Positions 16,432 to 24,779 of a stretch of DNA of 64,000 nucleotides are shown here, one piece after another. Origin of the DNA: Desulfurellales bacterium. Lineage in GTDB: Bacteria > Campylobacterota_A > Desulfurellia > Desulfurellales > Hippeaceae. The position numbers and the translations under genes were made by a program. The stretch lies in NCBI GenBank assembly GCA_027014115.1, contig JALWEJ010000042.1, positions 62,001 to 126,000 on the forward strand, given 5' to 3'. The stretch's first letter is position 1. The number at the start of each line of letters is the position of its first letter. The notes beneath the pieces are model-generated. The model made no database searches and had not been told where the DNA came from. It worked only from the letters and a program-made list of their open reading frames with translations.

Positions 16432-18840
16432 ATGATAGGAAGTGTTCTAAAAAAGATTTTCGGTACTCAAAACGACAGGATTTTGAAATCCGTACAGCCA
16501 TATGTTGATAGGATTAACGATAAAGAAAACGAGATTCAATCGTTATCCAATGAACAATTAAAAGCAAAAATAGATGAATTGAGAGAACTCTACGAAAAGA
16601 AAAACAATTTAGACAATATATTAGTTGATTCCTTTGCGATAACAAGAGAGACTGCAAAGCGTGTGCTTAATATGCGCCATTTTGATGTTCAACTTATAGG
16701 TGGGTACATACTGCATAAGGGTATGGTTGCTGAAATGAAAACGGGTGAAGGAAAAACCCTTGTTGCCACTCTCCCACTTGTTTTGAATGCCATAACAAAA
16801 AAAGGTGTTCATCTTGTGACGGTTAATGATTATCTTGCCAAAAGGGATGCATTATGGATGGCGCCCATTTATAAGTTTTTGGGTTTCAGTGTAAGCGTAG
16901 TTCAGCAGCAGAATAATTCGTTTTTAATAGATTGGGACGATGAAAGCAAATTCACAACCAAACTTACTGCCTGTTCGAGAAAAGAGGCTTATCAGGCAGA
17001 TATTACATACGGCACAAACAGTGAATTTGGATTTGACTATCTTAGAGACAATATGAGTTTTTCTCTTGATGAATATGTTCAAAGAAATTTTTATTATGCC
17101 ATAGTCGATGAGGTTGACTCGATTTTGATTGATGAGGCAAGAACACCGCTTATCATATCGGGTGCAGCCGACAGACCTTCTTCTTTTTATTATAAGGTGG
17201 ATAAGGCTATAAGAACTCTAACAAAAGATGATTATGATGTTGATGAAAAGACAAAAAATGCCACTTTGACAGATACAGGAATAGAGAAGATTCAAAAAGC
17301 TTTGTCTTTGAGCAATTTGTATGATGCGGAAAATATAGAAATACTGCATATGGTTAATCAGGCTTTGAGGGCTCACACTGTTTATGTTAAAGATAAAGAC
17401 TATATAGTAAAAGACGGAAAGGCGATTATTGTTGATGAGTTTACGGGACGATTGATGCCTGATAGAAGATATTCAGACGGTCTTCACCAGGCAATAGAGG
17501 CAAAGGAGCATTTAAGAATACAAAAAGAGTCACAAACCCTTGCATCAATAACATTCCAGAACTATTTCAGAATGTATGAAAAGCTGTCGGGTATGACAGG
17601 AACAGCTGTAACAGAGTCAAGAGAGTTTAAAGAGATATACAATCTTGATGTTGTTGAGATACCGACCAATAAGCCGATAGGCAGGATAGATTACAACGAT
17701 TTGATATACAAAACCTACAAAGAAAAAATTGATGCCATCATAAATGAAATAGAACAGAGATACAAAAAAGGTCAGCCTGTTTTGGTTGGAACAACAAGTG
17801 TTGAAAAATCTGAAGAGCTTCACAGATATTTGATAAAAAAACGTATACCGCACTCTGTCTTAAATGCAAAGCACCACGAAAAAGAGGCTGAAATTATTGC
17901 CCATGCAGGAGAAAGAGGCAGGATAACCATAGCTACAAATATGGCAGGTCGTGGCGTTGATATTAAACTCACAGATGAGACTAAAGAGCTCGGTGGATTG
18001 TATATTCTTGGAACAGAAAGACATGAATCAAGAAGAATAGACAATCAGCTAAGGGGTAGAGCAGGCAGGCAGGGTGACCCTGGTGCTTCAAGGTTTTTTC
18101 TTTCTCTGGAGGATGACCTCTTAAGGATTTTCGGGGCTGAAAAGATTCAGTTTTTAATGAATAAATTGGGTGTTGAAGACGGCGAGGCAATTGAAAACAA
18201 AATGGTAACCAAAGCTATTGAGAATGCACAGGAAAAAGTGGAAGCATATAACTTTGATATGAGAAAGAATTTGCTCGAATATGACGATGTTATGAATAAG
18301 CAAAGGAGTGTGATATACGAGCAAAGGCGCAGCATCCTTGAAGGAAAGGATTTGAAAGAAGATATTATGAGTTATGTTGAATCTATGGTTTTTGATATAG
18401 CAGCTGATTATCTACCGGAAAACATAGACCCTACAAACTGGGATGTTGAAAGATTTAACAAGGAGATGCATAGAATATTCCAAAAGACATTTGAAATAGA
18501 TACGCAAGAGCTTGCAAAATCCAAAAAGCGTGATGCTTTAATTGAAAAAATTATAAAAGAACTTGAAGATGAATACAACGAAAAAGAGAATCTTATAGGT
18601 GATGAAGATATGAGGAACTTGGAAAGACAGATTATGCTGCAGATTGTTGATACAAGATGGAGAGAGCATTTGAAGAATATGGATTATTTGAGGGATGCTG
18701 TTGGATTGAGAGGCTACGGTCAAAAAGATCCTCTTGTAGAGTATAAAAAGGTTTCATTCGAGGAGTTTGAAGATATGGTGAGAAAAATTCAAGAAGACCT
18801 TGTTACCTCGCTATATCATTTAAGGATAGTGTTTGAGTAA
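16432..18840 (+). CDS. secA: Protein translocase ATPase SecA
   Basis: Motor of the Sec export pathway. At 802 residues it is shorter than E. coli SecA (901) because the C-terminal zinc-binding tail is missing; the protein ends at the helical scaffold (RIVFE). Walker A is MKTGEGKT near residue 102, the DEAD-like VDEVDSILIDEARTPLI is near 226, and the motif VI-like LRGRAGRQGDPG is near 540. AAGGAG precedes the ATG at 16432. It leads a plus-strand unit with ogt and a SIMPL protein. Confidence 0.98.
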   Translation: MIGSVLKKIFGTQNDRILKSVQPYVDRINDKENEIQSLSNEQLKAKIDELRELYEKKNNLDNILVDSFAITRETAKRVLNMRHFDVQLIGGYILHKGMVAEMKTGEGKTLVATLPLVLNAITKKGVHLVTVNDYLAKRDALWMAPIYKFLGFSVSVVQQQNNSFLIDWDDESKFTTKLTACSRKEAYQADITYGTNSEFGFDYLRDNMSFSLDEYVQRNFYYAIVDEVDSILIDEARTPLIISGAADRPSSFYYKVDKAIRTLTKDDYDVDEKTKNATLTDTGIEKIQKALSLSNLYDAENIEILHMVNQALRAHTVYVKDKDYIVKDGKAIIVDEFTGRLMPDRRYSDGLHQAIEAKEHLRIQKESQTLASITFQNYFRMYEKLSGMTGTAVTESREFKEIYNLDVVEIPTNKPIGRIDYNDLIYKTYKEKIDAIINEIEQRYKKGQPVLVGTTSVEKSEELHRYLIKKRIPHSVLNAKHHEKEAEIIAHAGERGRITIATNMAGRGVDIKLTDETKELGGLYILGTERHESRRIDNQLRGRAGRQGDPGASRFFLSLEDDLLRIFGAEKIQFLMNKLGVEDGEAIENKMVTKAIENAQEKVEAYNFDMRKNLLEYDDVMNKQRSVIYEQRRSILEGKDLKEDIMSYVESMVFDIAADYLPENIDPTNWDVERFNKEMHRIFQKTFEIDTQELAKSKKRDALIEKIIKELEDEYNEKENLIGDEDMRNLERQIMLQIVDTRWREHLKNMDYLRDAVGLRGYGQKDPLVEYKKVSFEEFEDMVRKIQEDLVTSLYHLRIVFE

Positions 18841-19309
18841 ATATTATACGGATACACCGTTTAATATATGGCTGATTTTTGATTGTGATAATGGCTATAG
18901 AAGCGGTATAAATTCCATAGAATTTAGCAAAAAAAGATTCGGATACAAGCTTAATTCTTTATCTAAAAAGACCGTGGATGCCGTTTTTGACAGCTGTGAT
19001 ATTTCTTTATTTGATTATGATATGTTAAAGTTGGATGAATCTAAAAAATCGTTTAATCTTGATAAATTTTTAATATCAACAAAAAAGGGAGAGATTTTTT
19101 CCTATTCCGATTTGGCGTTTAAAGTTTTTAAGTATAAAAGATATGCAAGAGCCGTGGCAAGCATGCTGCATGTGAACCCTTATGCTCTATTTGTTCCTTG
19201 TCATAGGGTTGTTGCAAAAAACGGAATAGGCGGATATGCAAAGGGTGTTGAATTAAAAAAGCAAATTCTTGAATGGGAAGGTGTAGATATTAAAGAGAAA
19301 GGATGGTGA
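18833..19309 (+). CDS. ogt: Methylated-DNA--protein-cysteine methyltransferase
   Basis: Suicide repair protein that removes alkyl groups from O6-methylguanine. The acceptor Cys123 is in the PCHRVV motif; GEIFSYSDLA and ARAVASMLHVNP form the helix-turn-helix and Arg finger. The C-terminal GIGGYAKGVELKKQILEWEG is conserved. The start is TTG at 18833, inside the secA stop region, with AAGGA seven bases upstream. No ATG gives a complete protein. At 158 residues it has only a reduced N-terminal domain. Confidence 0.92.
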   Translation: MSKYYTDTPFNIWLIFDCDNGYRSGINSIEFSKKRFGYKLNSLSKKTVDAVFDSCDISLFDYDMLKLDESKKSFNLDKFLISTKKGEIFSYSDLAFKVFKYKRYARAVASMLHVNPYALFVPCHRVVAKNGIGGYAKGVELKKQILEWEGVDIKEKGW

Positions 19310-19310
19310 G

Positions 19311-20006
19311 ATGGATAAAAATAACGGTTATCTATCAGGAGTTTTTATTGCGATAGGTTTGATTGTTATGGGGCTTATATTATCTTCTGCAGTTATTAAA
19401 GTTAAAGAAATGGAAAAAACGGTTTCTGTTAAGGGTCTTGCAGAAAGAGAGGTTATGGCTGATGTTGCAATTTATCCTATACAGTTTGAGGTTGCAGACA
19501 ACAATCCTTTGAGTCTTTATAAAAAAATCACATCCAGCAGTGATATTGTTGTAAACTTTCTAAAAAACAACGGATTTGACGATTCTGAAATTTCCATAAC
19601 ATCCCCTGAAATCGTTGATAACTTTGCAAAGGATTACAACTCAAACTCAAGGTTTAGATATACAGGCAAGGTTGTTGTAACATTGTATACAAATAAGGTG
19701 AAAAAAGTAATAAAACTTGGAAAGAAACTCTTTAAATTGAGTGAAAAAGGTGTTATGGCAAGTAATTTAAACTATCAAACGACATATTTATATACTAAAT
19801 TAAACACAATAAAACCAGCAATGATTGAAAAGGCGACGAAGAATGCAAAAAAAGCGGCAGAGAAGTTTGCACACGATTCAAATTCCGAATTGAATGGTAT
19901 AAAAACTGCAAAGCAGGGATATTTTTCTATTAACAACAGGGATACGAATACTCCGTATATTAAAAAAATCAGGGTTGTAACAAATATTGTCTATTACATA
20001 AAATAA
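19311..20006 (+). CDS. SIMPL domain protein (DUF541)
   Basis: A 231-residue protein with one N-terminal membrane anchor (about residues 10-27) and a periplasmic SIMPL domain, named for its similarity to IRAK-binding and BP26/Omp28 proteins. The domain begins at KTVSVKGLAEREVMADVA, a typical signature, and ends with a strand-rich C terminus. The function of such proteins in bacteria is unknown, although some are outer-membrane or periplasmic antigens. One base separates it from ogt. Confidence 0.85.
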   Translation: MDKNNGYLSGVFIAIGLIVMGLILSSAVIKVKEMEKTVSVKGLAEREVMADVAIYPIQFEVADNNPLSLYKKITSSSDIVVNFLKNNGFDDSEISITSPEIVDNFAKDYNSNSRFRYTGKVVVTLYTNKVKKVIKLGKKLFKLSEKGVMASNLNYQTTYLYTKLNTIKPAMIEKATKNAKKAAEKFAHDSNSELNGIKTAKQGYFSINNRDTNTPYIKKIRVVTNIVYYIK

Positions 20007-20080
20007 GCTCATCAATCTATAATCAGGTTTACGTAAAAAAATTAGGTATGCAACAAGTTGAATGGATACATATCTACAAT

Positions 20081-20109
20081 TTGACTTTTTTTTGCAGTAG
20101 TGCTATAAA
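20081..20109 (+). promoter_or_regulatory. Predicted promoter of the polyamine operon
   Basis: TTGACT (20081-20086) and TATAAA (20104-20109) with a 17-bp spacer. The leader of about 65 nt contains a weak A/T-rich hairpin (arms 20119-20128 and 20137-20146, one mismatch) and AGGAGG before speD. I see nothing else in the 20007-20080 gap. Confidence 0.7.
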
Positions 20110-20181
20110 CTGCTTTTGTGTTTTTGCGGTATTAATCGCATAAACAAAAAATAAAATTTATTGTCGCAGGAGGGCACATGA

Positions 20182-20601
20182 GTGAAAGCACTTGGAAGAC
20201 ATGTTTTGGCTGAGTACTTTAATTGTGACAAAGAGTTGTTGAATGACCCTGCAAGGCTTGAGAATTTTATGCAAGAGGCAGCAAAAAAAGCCAATGCTAC
20301 GGTTATTTCGTCTTCTTTTCGAACATTTGAACCTTTTGGTGTAAGCGGCGTTGTAATCGTTGCGGAATCTCATCTGGCTATCCACACTTGGCCTGAATAC
20401 GGATTCGCCGCAGTTGATTTTTTTACCTGTGGGGATACCTCAAATCCCTGGAAAGCCCATGAATTTTTAAAGTCGGTTTTAAAGCCGTCTCATACGGAAG
20501 AAAAAGAGGTATTAAGGGGCGTTTTGGATGTTGAGCATGTTCAGTTTAAGCCCTATTTAATACAGCAGGAACAAAGAAATAATAAAATAGCTTGTCGTTG
20601 A
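20182..20601 (+). CDS. speD: S-adenosylmethionine decarboxylase proenzyme, short class
   Basis: Produces the aminopropyl donor (decarboxylated AdoMet) for spermidine. Self-cleavage to a pyruvoyl enzyme occurs at Glu62-Ser63 in AESHLAIHTWPE. His68 and Cys83 (FFTCGD) are at the same numbers as in the Thermotoga maritima enzyme. The GTG start at 20182 is fixed by AGGAGG eight bases upstream; an ATG four bases before it is out of frame. The 139-residue length is typical of the short class, which dimerises. Followed 18 bases later by the pyruvoyl arginine decarboxylase. Confidence 0.95.
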   Translation: MKALGRHVLAEYFNCDKELLNDPARLENFMQEAAKKANATVISSSFRTFEPFGVSGVVIVAESHLAIHTWPEYGFAAVDFFTCGDTSNPWKAHEFLKSVLKPSHTEEKEVLRGVLDVEHVQFKPYLIQQEQRNNKIACR

Positions 20602-20619
20602 CATATAGGAGTTTGACTT

Positions 20620-21093
20620 ATGTTTAACAGTGCTCCTAATATATATATGATAAAGGCTGCAAATGCTGAAGGGTTTAGTGAGCTTAATGCATTTGATGTT
20701 GCTTTATTGAAGAGCGGCGTAGGGAATACCAATCTTGTAAAGATGAGCTCTATTTTGCCGCCGAACTGCAAGAAAAAGGATAGTATAATTTTACCGCCAG
20801 GTGATTTAGTGCCTGTTGCCTATGCTGCAATAACCTCAAGCAAAAAAGGTGAACTGATATCTGCAGCTGTTGCCATAGCCGTTCCAAAAGACAAAACCAA
20901 AAATGGACTTATTATGGAATATGAAAACTACGGTATTACAAAAGAAGAAGCAGAAAGTCAGGTGATTAAGATGGCAGAGTGGGGCATGAATTACAGGGGA
21001 TTTGAGATAGACAGGATAGAAAGTATAGCCTCAAGCCATGTTGTAGAAGAATATGGAGCTGCTTTTGCATGCGTTGCCTTATGGTGGGAGTAG
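20620..21093 (+). CDS. Pyruvoyl-dependent arginine decarboxylase
   Basis: Decarboxylates arginine to agmatine, using a pyruvoyl group made by self-cleavage at Ser43-Ser44 in KMSSILPP. The 157-residue length, the GVGNTNLVKMSSILP region and the C-terminal SSHVVEEYGAAFACVALWW match the PvlArgDC family, first known from methanogens and also present in Chlamydia and some other bacteria. It sits between speD and agmatinase, exactly the context expected for arginine to agmatine to putrescine. Confidence 0.94.
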   Translation: MFNSAPNIYMIKAANAEGFSELNAFDVALLKSGVGNTNLVKMSSILPPNCKKKDSIILPPGDLVPVAYAAITSSKKGELISAAVAIAVPKDKTKNGLIMEYENYGITKEEAESQVIKMAEWGMNYRGFEIDRIESIASSHVVEEYGAAFACVALWWE

Positions 21094-21921
21094 ATGAAAT
21101 TCTATTGTGCCAATCATGATTTTAAAAAAGCAAAAATAGTTTTACTGGGTGTGCCCTACGACGGCACATCCTCCTTTAAACCGGGTTCTCGCTTTGCACC
21201 CGATGCAGTAAGAGAAGCCTCATACGGTATTGAATCTTACAGTCCATACTTAAAAAAAGATTTAAGAGATGTAAAGATATGCGATTTAGACAACATTCCT
21301 TTGAGTTTTGGCGATAAAGAATTGAATTTCAAAATTATTGAAACCTTCATAGAAAAGATTGTCTATTCAAAAAAACAGCTTATATCCATCGGCGGGGAAC
21401 ATCTGATAAGCTACCCTATTATTAAAAGTTTTGTAAAAAAATATAAAAATCTTACAGTTCTTCATATTGATGCACATAGTGATTTGATAGAGTCATACAG
21501 GGGCGAGAGGTTTTCTCATGCCAGCGTGATGAAAAGGGTTGGTGAGGTTGTTGGCTTTGACAATCTCTACCAGTTGGGTATCAGAAGTATGAACAGCACC
21601 GATATGCTTTTGCCAAAAAGAGATACCAATATGCATCTCTTTGATTTGGAAAAGATTGACGAATTTACGGAAAGAATAGGTAAAAATCCAGTATATGTAA
21701 GTATTGATTTGGATGTTTTAGATCCTTCTATTTTTTCTGGAACTGGGACACCTGAACCTGGTGGTGTGACCTATAAAGAGTTGTTGAAGTGCATTTTGTA
21801 TTTTGGAAAGCTTAACATTGTCGGTGCAGATGTTGTTGAGTTATCACCACATTATGATTCAAGCGGAGTGTCGAGCGTTGTTGCAGCAAGTGTTATGAGA
21901 GAGCTTTTGCTTGTTGTGTAG
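21094..21921 (+). CDS. speB: Agmatinase
   Basis: Hydrolyses agmatine to putrescine and urea with a binuclear manganese centre. The metal ligands are visible: GGEHLISYP (His), HIDAHSDL (Asp, His, Asp near residues 126-130) and SIDLDVLDPS (two Asp near 207-213). The 275-residue length fits the ureohydrolase family. The ATG directly follows the decarboxylase stop. Urea disposal and a spermidine synthase gene are not seen in the window. Confidence 0.94.
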   Translation: MKFYCANHDFKKAKIVLLGVPYDGTSSFKPGSRFAPDAVREASYGIESYSPYLKKDLRDVKICDLDNIPLSFGDKELNFKIIETFIEKIVYSKKQLISIGGEHLISYPIIKSFVKKYKNLTVLHIDAHSDLIESYRGERFSHASVMKRVGEVVGFDNLYQLGIRSMNSTDMLLPKRDTNMHLFDLEKIDEFTERIGKNPVYVSIDLDVLDPSIFSGTGTPEPGGVTYKELLKCILYFGKLNIVGADVVELSPHYDSSGVSSVVAASVMRELLLVV

Positions 21922-21923
21922 GG

Positions 21924-22538
21924 TTATCTGAATATTTCAAGGGGTATATCCTCAAATTTTTCTACACAGATATCTGTAATCTTTGATTTTTTCTTGCCCA
22001 CAAGAACAGTAAAAATACCTATTTCTTTTGCTGTTTTTAGGTTTTTTTCCCAATCATCTGCCATGATATACCTGTCTGCTTTTGTAATGTTTATAATTTT
22101 TTCGTAGGGATGTTTGTTTGGTTTTCCTATAAAATCTGCACTCACTATATCAAATATGTCTACAAATTGGTCAATTATACCAAGAGAGTTAAGGATTTGT
22201 TCAGCATGTTTTTTCGGTGCGTTGGTAAAAGCTATTTTTACGGCATTTATCTGTTTTAGTTTTTCTGCAATTTCGGTATTTTCTTTGATGATTCTACTTA
22301 TATCTATATCATGAACAAAATCCAAAAAGTGATAAGGGTCAATATTGTGATGTTTTATCAATCCTGCCATTGTTGTTCCGTATTTTGACAGATACAAAAG
22401 TCTTGTTTTGTTGACGGTAATCTTATCCATACCGAGTACGTACTCGAGATACTCGTTCATCTTTGCATCAATTAAGTCAAATATACCGCTCTCTTTTGGG
22501 TAGAGTGTGTTATCTACATCTATCAAGAAAAGATTCAT
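21924..22538 (-). CDS. HAD-superfamily phosphatase (pyrimidine 5'-nucleotidase-like)
   Basis: A 204-residue haloacid-dehalogenase fold hydrolase. Motif I DVDNTLYP is near the N terminus, the motif II Thr is in IAFTNAPKKH, and the motif III/IV acidic site is YIMADDWEKNL. The LYP variant of motif I and the alpha-helical cap resemble pyrimidine 5'-nucleotidases (SDT1-like). The start is ATG 22538 with CAGGAAT upstream; an open frame continues further but only through the tRNA-Ser gene. It lies 20 nt behind that tRNA and must share its transcript. The 3' end is nearly adjacent to that of speB. Confidence 0.82.
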   Translation of the reverse strand: MNLFLIDVDNTLYPKESGIFDLIDAKMNEYLEYVLGMDKITVNKTRLLYLSKYGTTMAGLIKHHNIDPYHFLDFVHDIDISRIIKENTEIAEKLKQINAVKIAFTNAPKKHAEQILNSLGIIDQFVDIFDIVSADFIGKPNKHPYEKIINITKADRYIMADDWEKNLKTAKEIGIFTVLVGKKKSKITDICVEKFEDIPLEIFR

Positions 22539-22558
22539 TTTATTCCTGTTTTTTAAAA

Positions 22559-22650
22559 TGGCGGAGAGGACAGGATTCGAACCTGCGGTACGCTGGTGGG
22601 CGTACAATTGATTTCGAGTCAACCGCCTTCGACCACTCGGCCACCTCTCC
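22559..22650 (-). tRNA. tRNA-Ser (CGA)
   Basis: A class II tRNA with acceptor GGAGAGG/CCTCTCC, D-loop sequence GCCGAGTGG, anticodon loop CTCGAAA (anticodon CGA), a long variable arm, the T-arm GGTTCGAATCC, discriminator G and an encoded CCA (22559-22561). It has its own predicted promoter and is followed after 20 nt by a HAD phosphatase gene. Confidence 0.96.
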
Positions 22651-22657
22651 GCATATG

Positions 22658-22686
22658 AGTTTAGCAAAGTTGTTTTTAAATATCAA
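22658..22686 (-). promoter_or_regulatory. Predicted tRNA-Ser promoter
   Basis: Minus strand TTGATA (22681-22686) and TAAACT (22658-22663), 17-bp spacer. The predicted start is at about 22651, one base before the mature tRNA 5' end. Back to back with the TonB-like gene promoter. Confidence 0.45.
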
Positions 22687-22690
22687 ACAG

Positions 22691-22718
22691 TTGTATTTGA
22701 TTAAAAAAACGATATATT
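22691..22718 (+). promoter_or_regulatory. Predicted promoter of TonB-like gene (leaderless)
   Basis: TTGTAT (22691-22696) and TATATT (22713-22718) with a 16-bp spacer. The ATG at 22726 is only seven bases after the -10 and has no Shine-Dalgarno (the bases before it are tctcc), so the transcript probably starts at the start codon. Confidence 0.5.
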
Positions 22719-22725
22719 TATCTCC

Positions 22726-23520
22726 ATGAAAAATATTAAGTTGGTTTTTTTATCTGTTATTGTCTCTATTGTTTTTCATATTGCGGTTTTTCTGTTTTTC
22801 TCACTTATTTTTCACATTCCGCATAAACCTGCAAAAAGAAACAAACCGTATTTTGTTGATGTGGTAGAGCTGCCGAAAATTAAAGAGGATAAAAAAATAA
22901 AAGAAAAACATAAACTGGCTGCAAATATTTCAAAAAAGGGTACTGCAGAAAAAAAAAGCAAAAAAGAGAAACTGCCTATGATTGTCAAAACAAAACCTCT
23001 AAAGCAGTTTACATATAACCAAAAACAGGGGTTAAAAAAAGGAGAAATTGTCAAAAAAAGTAAACAGAAAAGCTCGAAAATAGTAAAGATAAAGGGTGGG
23101 TTGTTTGATAAAAACTTTAACCAAAAAACCATCAACAACACTGTTTTGGGAGCAAAAGAGTATGAATATGAAAATGAAAAGAAAGAAGCAACGGTAAGTA
23201 TTGGTACACAATCTCTCAAGTATGCATCTTATATGAAACATATAAAAGACAAAGTGCAGAATACATGGATTTATCCAGAGGATGCAAGAGAGAAGGGAGA
23301 GCAAGGAGAATTACTCATACTGTTCAGTATAAATAAAGACGGAAGTTTAAGCAGGGTTTCGGTTGTAAGAAGCAGCGGCTATGAATCTTTGGATAATGCT
23401 GCTGTCAATGCGATAAAAGATGCCGCACCTTTTCCGCAGCTTCCGAAAAGATTGGGTATAAACAGATTAAATATATATGCCACCTTTTTGTATAAGCTTA
23501 GTTTTTACTATGTTGAATGA
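22726..23520 (+). CDS. TonB/TolA-like energy transducer
   Basis: A 264-residue protein with one N-terminal membrane anchor (about residues 6-28), a long Lys-rich periplasmic linker (about residues 35-145) and a C-terminal TonB-type domain. The domain includes WIYPEDAREKGEQGEL, VVRSSGYESLDNAAVNAI and APFPQLP. TonB proteins transmit the proton-motive force to outer-membrane transporters or pull TolA-like complexes. No exbB/exbD lie beside it. The linker is Lys-rich rather than Pro-rich, which leans towards a TolA-like shape. It is convergent with rnhA and overlaps it by 13 bases. Confidence 0.85.
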   Translation: MKNIKLVFLSVIVSIVFHIAVFLFFSLIFHIPHKPAKRNKPYFVDVVELPKIKEDKKIKEKHKLAANISKKGTAEKKSKKEKLPMIVKTKPLKQFTYNQKQGLKKGEIVKKSKQKSSKIVKIKGGLFDKNFNQKTINNTVLGAKEYEYENEKKEATVSIGTQSLKYASYMKHIKDKVQNTWIYPEDAREKGEQGELLILFSINKDGSLSRVSVVRSSGYESLDNAAVNAIKDAAPFPQLPKRLGINRLNIYATFLYKLSFYYVE

Positions 23521-24056
23521 GACAGACTGCCCTGTTTTGAGAGTCTGTCTGCCTCTGTGTTTTTTTCTCTCGGTATATGGGTAAGTTTAAATTTTTTAAA
23601 GTTTTTTATCAGATTTTTTGCTTCAAGATAAAGTTTTTTCAACTGTTCGTTTTTGACAGAGTATATGCCGTTTACCTGTTTTACCATAAGCTCAGAATCG
23701 CTAAAGACACATACTTCATCTATTCCAAGCTTTTGAAGTCTTTTTAAACCTTCGATAAAAGCCGTGTATTCGGCAACGTTGTTTGTTGTTTTGCCTATAT
23801 ATTTTGAAACCTCTTCGATGGGGAAATTGTCTTTTTTTATCACAAAACCAATACCCGCATCCCCTGGATTTCCCTTTGAGGCTCCGTCTGTATATAATTC
23901 ATATTGGTTATTTTTGTCAGAGGTTTCTGAGAATTTTTCAAAAACCTCACCAAAGAATTTGTCTACATCTGAATTAGAGATACCGCTGTGTTGTTGTAAA
24001 ACTTTGTCTATTGAGCCAAATTTGTAAAGCTCTTTAAAAAAATCAATCGTTTTCAC
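23508..24056 (-). CDS. rnhA: Ribonuclease HI with N-terminal extension
   Basis: Degrades RNA in RNA-DNA hybrids. The catalytic acidic residues are in LYTDGASKGNPG (Asp about 57), NNVAEYTAFIEGL (Glu about 95), VFSDSELMVKQV (Asp about 119) and NTEADRLSKQG (Asp about 169). The catalytic domain starts near residue 52. The first 50 residues are an extension that does not look like the eukaryotic hybrid-binding domain. The start is GTG 24056, overlapping the upstream gene by 14 bases. Expected cofactor is Mg or Mn. Confidence 0.9.
   Translation of the reverse strand: MKTIDFFKELYKFGSIDKVLQQHSGISNSDVDKFFGEVFEKFSETSDKNNQYELYTDGASKGNPGDAGIGFVIKKDNFPIEEVSKYIGKTTNNVAEYTAFIEGLKRLQKLGIDEVCVFSDSELMVKQVNGIYSVKNEQLKKLYLEAKNLIKNFKKFKLTHIPREKNTEADRLSKQGSLSHST
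23520..23566 (+). terminator. Possible terminator behind TonB-like gene
   Basis: A 9-bp inverted repeat, AGACAGACT (23520-23528) and AGTCTGTCT (23542-23550) with a 13-nt loop, begins at the stop codon. A T-run follows at 23560-23566, spaced about nine bases from the stem. It lies inside the 3' end of rnhA on the other strand, so termination there is not certain. Confidence 0.4.
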
Positions 24057-24768
24057 TGTTTGCGTCTTCTTCTTTGTAGAGCATTCTTCCGCAATTTGGA
24101 CAGAATATTATATCGTTGGTTTCTTCTAAGTTGGCTATGGTTTGAGGGGTGAGCTTCATGAAGCATCCATAACATGCACCCTCTCTTACAGGGACAATGC
24201 TTGTACCCTTTGTCCATTTATTAAGTTTTTCGTATTTGTTTAAAAGCTCTTCGTCTATCGTTCCTATGAGTTTTTCTTTGTTTTCTTTTATCTGCTTTAT
24301 CTCTTCGAATATCTGCTCTCTTCTTGCATTGAATTTTGTTTTGTGTTCTTGAAGTGTTTTTTGAAGCTGTGTATATCTATCCTCAAGCTCTTTTATGTCT
24401 TTCTCTTTTAGTTCAATTTCTTCTTCCAAAGAAACAATTTTTTCTTCGAGAACGCTTTTGTTGGTTTTTGCTATATCTATTTCTGTGTTAACGGCCTGCA
24501 TCTGTTTTTCTGTTGTGGCACTGTTTAGTTTAACTTCAAGTTTCTTTAGATTTTCAAGTGTTTCAGCCAAAAGCTCTTCTTTAAAAGATTTGTCTTTTAG
24601 TATTTCTTCTTTTTCTTCTTTTGCTGTGTTTAGCTGTTTTTGTTTTGCATCGATAACTTCCAAGATTTTCTGCTCTTTTTTTTCTATCTTTGAAAGCTCC
24701 TCTTCCAAGACGGCAGCTTTTTTGTCAAATTCTTGAATATCCAAAAGACTTTTTAAATCTGCATTCAA
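24043..24768 (-). CDS. Coiled-coil protein with C4-type zinc ribbon
   Basis: A 241-residue soluble protein. Residues about 15-175 form a continuous Glu/Lys-rich coiled coil. The C-terminal zinc ribbon has CYGCF and CPNCG (two CxxC pairs, about residues 198 and 221). This architecture (zf-RING_7 / CT398-like) is widespread next to nif3 and rnhA. Its function is unresolved; the Chlamydia homologue has been linked to sigma-54 and flagellar-type factors. The start is TTG 24768: AGGAGG lies eight bases before it, and no in-frame ATG is available. Confidence 0.85.
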   Translation of the reverse strand: MNADLKSLLDIQEFDKKAAVLEEELSKIEKKEQKILEVIDAKQKQLNTAKEEKEEILKDKSFKEELLAETLENLKKLEVKLNSATTEKQMQAVNTEIDIAKTNKSVLEEKIVSLEEEIELKEKDIKELEDRYTQLQKTLQEHKTKFNARREQIFEEIKQIKENKEKLIGTIDEELLNKYEKLNKWTKGTSIVPVREGACYGCFMKLTPQTIANLEETNDIIFCPNCGRMLYKEEDANSEND

Positions 24769-24779
24769 ATCAGCACCTC

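Noticed and set aside
20119-20146. Hairpin in the speD leader
   Set aside because: A/T-rich with a mismatch and no conserved loop; kept only as a note, too weak to call a riboswitch or attenuator.
22463-22729. Plus-strand frame of 88 codons over the tRNA-Ser gene
   Set aside because: It is the well-known spurious translation of a tRNA-Ser (GQDSNLRY-type peptide), not a gene.
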